Translations under genes and position numbers: made by a program
Shown here: positions 4,937 to 6,577 of the stretch, one piece after another
How positions within the stretch are numbered: position 1 is the stretch's first letter
Layout: each line of letters begins with the position of its first letter
Notes under the pieces: model-generated
What the model was told of the DNA's origin: nothing
Databases searched by the model: none
The model's input: the letters and a program-made list of their open reading frames with translations, nothing else
Origin: Flavobacteriaceae bacterium
GTDB taxonomy: Bacteria; Bacteroidota; Bacteroidia; Flavobacteriales; Flavobacteriaceae
DNA length: 6,577 bases
NCBI GenBank assembly: GCA_030633225.1
Contig: DAOVTF010000122.1
Span: 1 to 6,577 of the forward strand
Direction: 5' to 3'

Positions 4937-4969
4937 TAAAAGTATTTTAAAGAACTAAATTTTGGTTTG

Positions 4970-5000
4970 CAAATGTATTATATGCAATACAATCTTGCAA
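4970..5000 (-). promoter_or_regulatory. tRNA cluster promoter
   Basis: On the minus strand TTG (5000-4998), 20 bp, then TACATTTG (4977-4970) match the Bacteroidetes -33/-7 consensus with ideal spacing. Transcription would start near 4963, about 27 nt before tRNA-Ser. The -33 TTG lies in the perfect palindrome ATCTTGCAAGAT (4992-5003), which may be coincidental or a regulator site. Confidence 0.72.
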
Positions 5001-5148
5001 GATATTTTTATCTTATTTTATAAAATTTATTTAAAATAAAATTCTATGGAAAGTAATGATTTTATAAAAAAACATAAATCAAATTTAATTATATAGTAAG
5101 TACAATATCATTTTAAGATTTATTACAAATTATTAATGCTAAATGATA

Positions 5149-5156
5149 TATATTTG
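5149..5156 (+). promoter_or_regulatory. Lipoprotein gene -7 box
   Basis: TATATTTG matches TAnnTTTG, 48 bp before the ATG at 5205. No TTG is evident at -33. The rest of the very AT-rich 4937-5204 spacer holds only this and the divergent tRNA promoter. Confidence 0.5.
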
Positions 5157-5204
5157 TATTCTATTCATTAAAGAAACATTATAATAATTAATAAAAATTT
5201 AAAG

Positions 5205-5912
5205 ATGAAAAAAATCAAACAAATTTTAATACTAGCAATTTTAGCAGTAACCTTTGCAAGTTGTGGTACTTCTGTTAAAGTGACTGATGCATGGAAAGCG
5301 GATAATATAAATGAATTAGAGGGTGCAAAAATTTTAGTTATCGGAAGAGCCGATGATATGACTTCCCGTCAACGTTTTGAACAGGAAATTTCAGAAAGGT
5401 TGAGAGCAGATGGAATTGATGCTACCGAAAGTTATAAAAAGTTCCCTTCTATGAAACAAAATGTAAAACGTACGGAAGAGGAAGTGGATCAATTGATACA
5501 AATAATTAAAAATGAAGGTTTTAAAGGTGTAGTTTTAACGGTTCTTAAAGATATGAGTACAGAAATAGTTACATCAGAAACCGGTGGCTATACAGCTGGT
5601 GGTTATTATGGTGGTGGTTATGGTATGCATGGAATGGGTTATGGTGGTCATTATGGTGGTTTTGGTGGTTATTATGGTAGTGTTTATTCTCCTTATGGTT
5701 ACGGTTATGGTGGTAGTTATGTTCCATCAGAAACCAGAACTTACACTTCTAAGATCTATGTGTTAGAAACTGTAATCTATAATTTGGAACTGGAAAAAGG
5801 CAAACAATTGATGAGTGTGATTTCTGTTGAGGTTACTGACCCTAAATCTGCGTCAGAAGTTGCTCCTAAATATGCTGATAAAGTATTAAAAGCTATGAAA
5901 AATAAAACATAA
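5205..5912 (+). CDS. Gly/Tyr-rich lipoprotein of unknown function
   Basis: This 235-aa protein starts with a lipoprotein signal peptide: MKKIKQ, a hydrophobic stretch, and lipobox FASC with lipidated Cys20. After it, residues about 24-123 form an alpha/beta domain (VKVTDAW, AKILVIGRADD, RQRFEQEISERLRADGIDA, GFKGVVLTVL). This resembles small outer-membrane-associated lipoproteins that sense or bind envelope components (DUF4136-like by eye, not firm). Residues about 127-171 are a Gly/Tyr/His-rich insert of GGY-type repeats. Residues 178-232 return to ordered sequence (TSKIYVLETVIYNLELEKGK, then KYADKVLKAMKN). It probably sits in an envelope membrane facing the periplasm. The ATG at 5205 is the only start that keeps the signal peptide. 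It is a single-gene unit with its own -7 box and terminator, on the host side of the tRNA cluster. Confidence 0.93.
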   Translation: MKKIKQILILAILAVTFASCGTSVKVTDAWKADNINELEGAKILVIGRADDMTSRQRFEQEISERLRADGIDATESYKKFPSMKQNVKRTEEEVDQLIQIIKNEGFKGVVLTVLKDMSTEIVTSETGGYTAGGYYGGGYGMHGMGYGGHYGGFGGYYGSVYSPYGYGYGGSYVPSETRTYTSKIYVLETVIYNLELEKGKQLMSVISVEVTDPKSASEVAPKYADKVLKAMKNKT

Positions 5913-5936
5913 AACAGATACGCTTTAAATTTATTG

Positions 5937-5975
5937 AAAAGACTTAAGTGTTAAAACTTAAGTCTTTTTTTTTTT
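5937..5975 (+). terminator. Rho-independent terminator of the lipoprotein gene
   Basis: GACTTAAGT (5941-5949) and ACTTAAGTC (5956-5964) form a perfect 9-bp stem with a six-base loop, followed by eleven T (5965-5975). Four A before the stem can pair with the first T, so it may also act on the opposite strand. Confidence 0.9.
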
Positions 5976-6007
5976 GATTAAAAAAGAGTATTTTAATATT
6001 TCATAAA

Positions 6008-6028
6008 TCATTCTATATGAAAGAATGA
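6008..6028. repeat. Small inverted repeat in intergenic gap
   Basis: TCATTCT (6008-6014) and AGAATGA (6022-6028) form a 7-bp dyad around seven bases, within the 5976-6216 spacer. It has no T run. The rest of that spacer shows only AT-rich sequence and one candidate -7 box. Confidence 0.3.
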
Positions 6029-6131
6029 CTATTGGCTTAAAATTAAATTATAGAATTAAAAACCTATATATTAATGGATTTACAAACAAGACATATATTA
6101 AACAATCAAAATATAGAGATGCCATGCGAAT

Positions 6132-6139
6132 TAGTTTTG
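6132..6139 (+). promoter_or_regulatory. Candidate -7 box for the cytochrome gene
   Basis: TAGTTTTG fits TAnnTTTG, 77 bp before the ATG at 6217. No -33 TTG is seen, so this is a weak call. Confidence 0.35.
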
Positions 6140-6216
6140 GGTTTATGTTTTATTTTTAATTATATGATGATATAATTCTTTATTTTAGCATTTACTAATC
6201 ATTTGAAACCCTATTG

Positions 6217-6577
6217 ATGAAACTATCATTTCATTCTTTATACATTTTAATCATTTTTTTTATTTCCTGTAATACAGATTCTAAACAAGAACATTATAAA
6301 GAAATTACACAATCTTCAACACAGTATATTGATGGTTATGTTGGTGATCAAAACTGTGTTTCCTGTCATGAAAAAGAAAATGATCTATGGAAAGGATCAC
6401 ATCACGACCTTGCTATGCAAGTAGCAAATGACTCAACTGTTCTAGGTGATTTTAACAATGTGAAAAAAGTAATTGATGGTGTTAAATATCACTTTTATAA
6501 ACAAGATAAAAAGTTTTTAGTTCGGGTTAATGAAATTGATGAAACAGAAAAAGTATATCAGATTTCTTATGCTTTTG
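6217..6577 (+). CDS. Lipoprotein multiheme-type cytochrome c, partial
   Basis: The frame is open from ATG 6217 to the right edge (120 complete codons). It starts with a lipoprotein signal peptide (MKLSFHSLYILIIFFISC, lipid Cys18). A c-type heme site follows, C47-V-S-C50-H51, within YVGDQNCVSCHEKENDLWKG, then SHHDLAMQVANDSTVLGDFN. This is the N-terminus I know from Bacteroidetes cytochrome c554-like multiheme proteins, often fused to TPR repeats. His62/His63 may supply further heme ligands. The protein would be matured in the periplasm and anchored by lipid. Electron transfer is the expected role, but the partner and full heme count lie outside the window. It is on the host side and separated from the lipoprotein gene by a strong terminator, so it is an independent unit. 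Confidence 0.85.
   Translation, partial: MKLSFHSLYILIIFFISCNTDSKQEHYKEITQSSTQYIDGYVGDQNCVSCHEKENDLWKGSHHDLAMQVANDSTVLGDFNNVKKVIDGVKYHFYKQDKKFLVRVNEIDETEKVYQISYAF

Noticed and set aside
4740..4950. Open frames on both strands across the tRNA genes
   Set aside because: Peptides such as AGFEPA and GFEPW are the known artefact of translating tRNA T arms; the region is tRNA-Pro and tRNA-Ser.
5584..5766. 60-codon open frame rich in Val/Met
   Set aside because: It is an out-of-frame reading of the Gly/Tyr repeat DNA within the lipoprotein gene.
1..6577. CRISPR array, insertion sequence or toxin-antitoxin pair
   Set aside because: No regular repeat-spacer array, transposase-like motif or convincing small gene pair was found on either strand.

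Overview
The window is AT-rich (tRNA genes are GC-richer islands). It carries Bacteroidetes-type promoter boxes (TAnnTTTG at -7, in one case with TTG 20 bp upstream), weak or absent Shine-Dalgarno sequences, lipoprotein signal peptides, and a tyrosine integrase of the Bacteroidetes phage/ICE type. The most likely source is a member of the Flavobacteriia or a close relative. No species can be named from this sequence.

Left part (1 to about 4472) looks like one end of an integrated temperate phage or phage-like element. A leftward cluster of five overlapping genes (1-1888) encodes small early proteins: an unknown 87-aa protein, an unknown 110-aa protein, a probable winged-helix protein, a DUF6291-type phage replication protein, and a partial protein that runs off the left edge. 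A 150-bp control region (1889-2042) separates this operon from a rightward XRE/CI-like repressor gene. It contains two abutting 22-bp dyads that share AATACT/AGTATT ends, and one of them overlaps a leftward -7 box. An unknown 111-aa gene (2495-2830) lies tail-to-tail with the repressor. The integrase gene (2944-4137) follows, then about 225 bp containing an array of CGTACCA/TACC repeats that look like integrase arm-binding sites. The array ends just before the terminator and 3' end of a tRNA-Arg gene, the likely attachment site.

Right part (about 4473-6577) looks like host chromosome. It has a leftward tRNA-Ser(GCT), tRNA-Pro(TGG), tRNA-Arg(TCT) cluster with a good promoter upstream of tRNA-Ser. 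Next is a divergent gene for a Gly/Tyr-rich lipoprotein with a strong terminator, then the start of a lipoprotein c-type cytochrome gene (CxxCH) cut by the right edge.

Inferred logic: the repressor keeps the leftward early/replication operon silent by binding the tandem dyads. The integrase acts between the arm repeats and the tRNA-Arg 3' half, and one arm site sits beside its own -7 box, so it may regulate itself. The replication gene contains two internal repeat clusters that could mark a phage origin. No CRISPR array, insertion sequence or rRNA was seen. The parts I find most worth following up are the operator pair, the arm-site array, the unusual integrase active site, the intragenic iteron-like clusters and the unknown gene between repressor and integrase.
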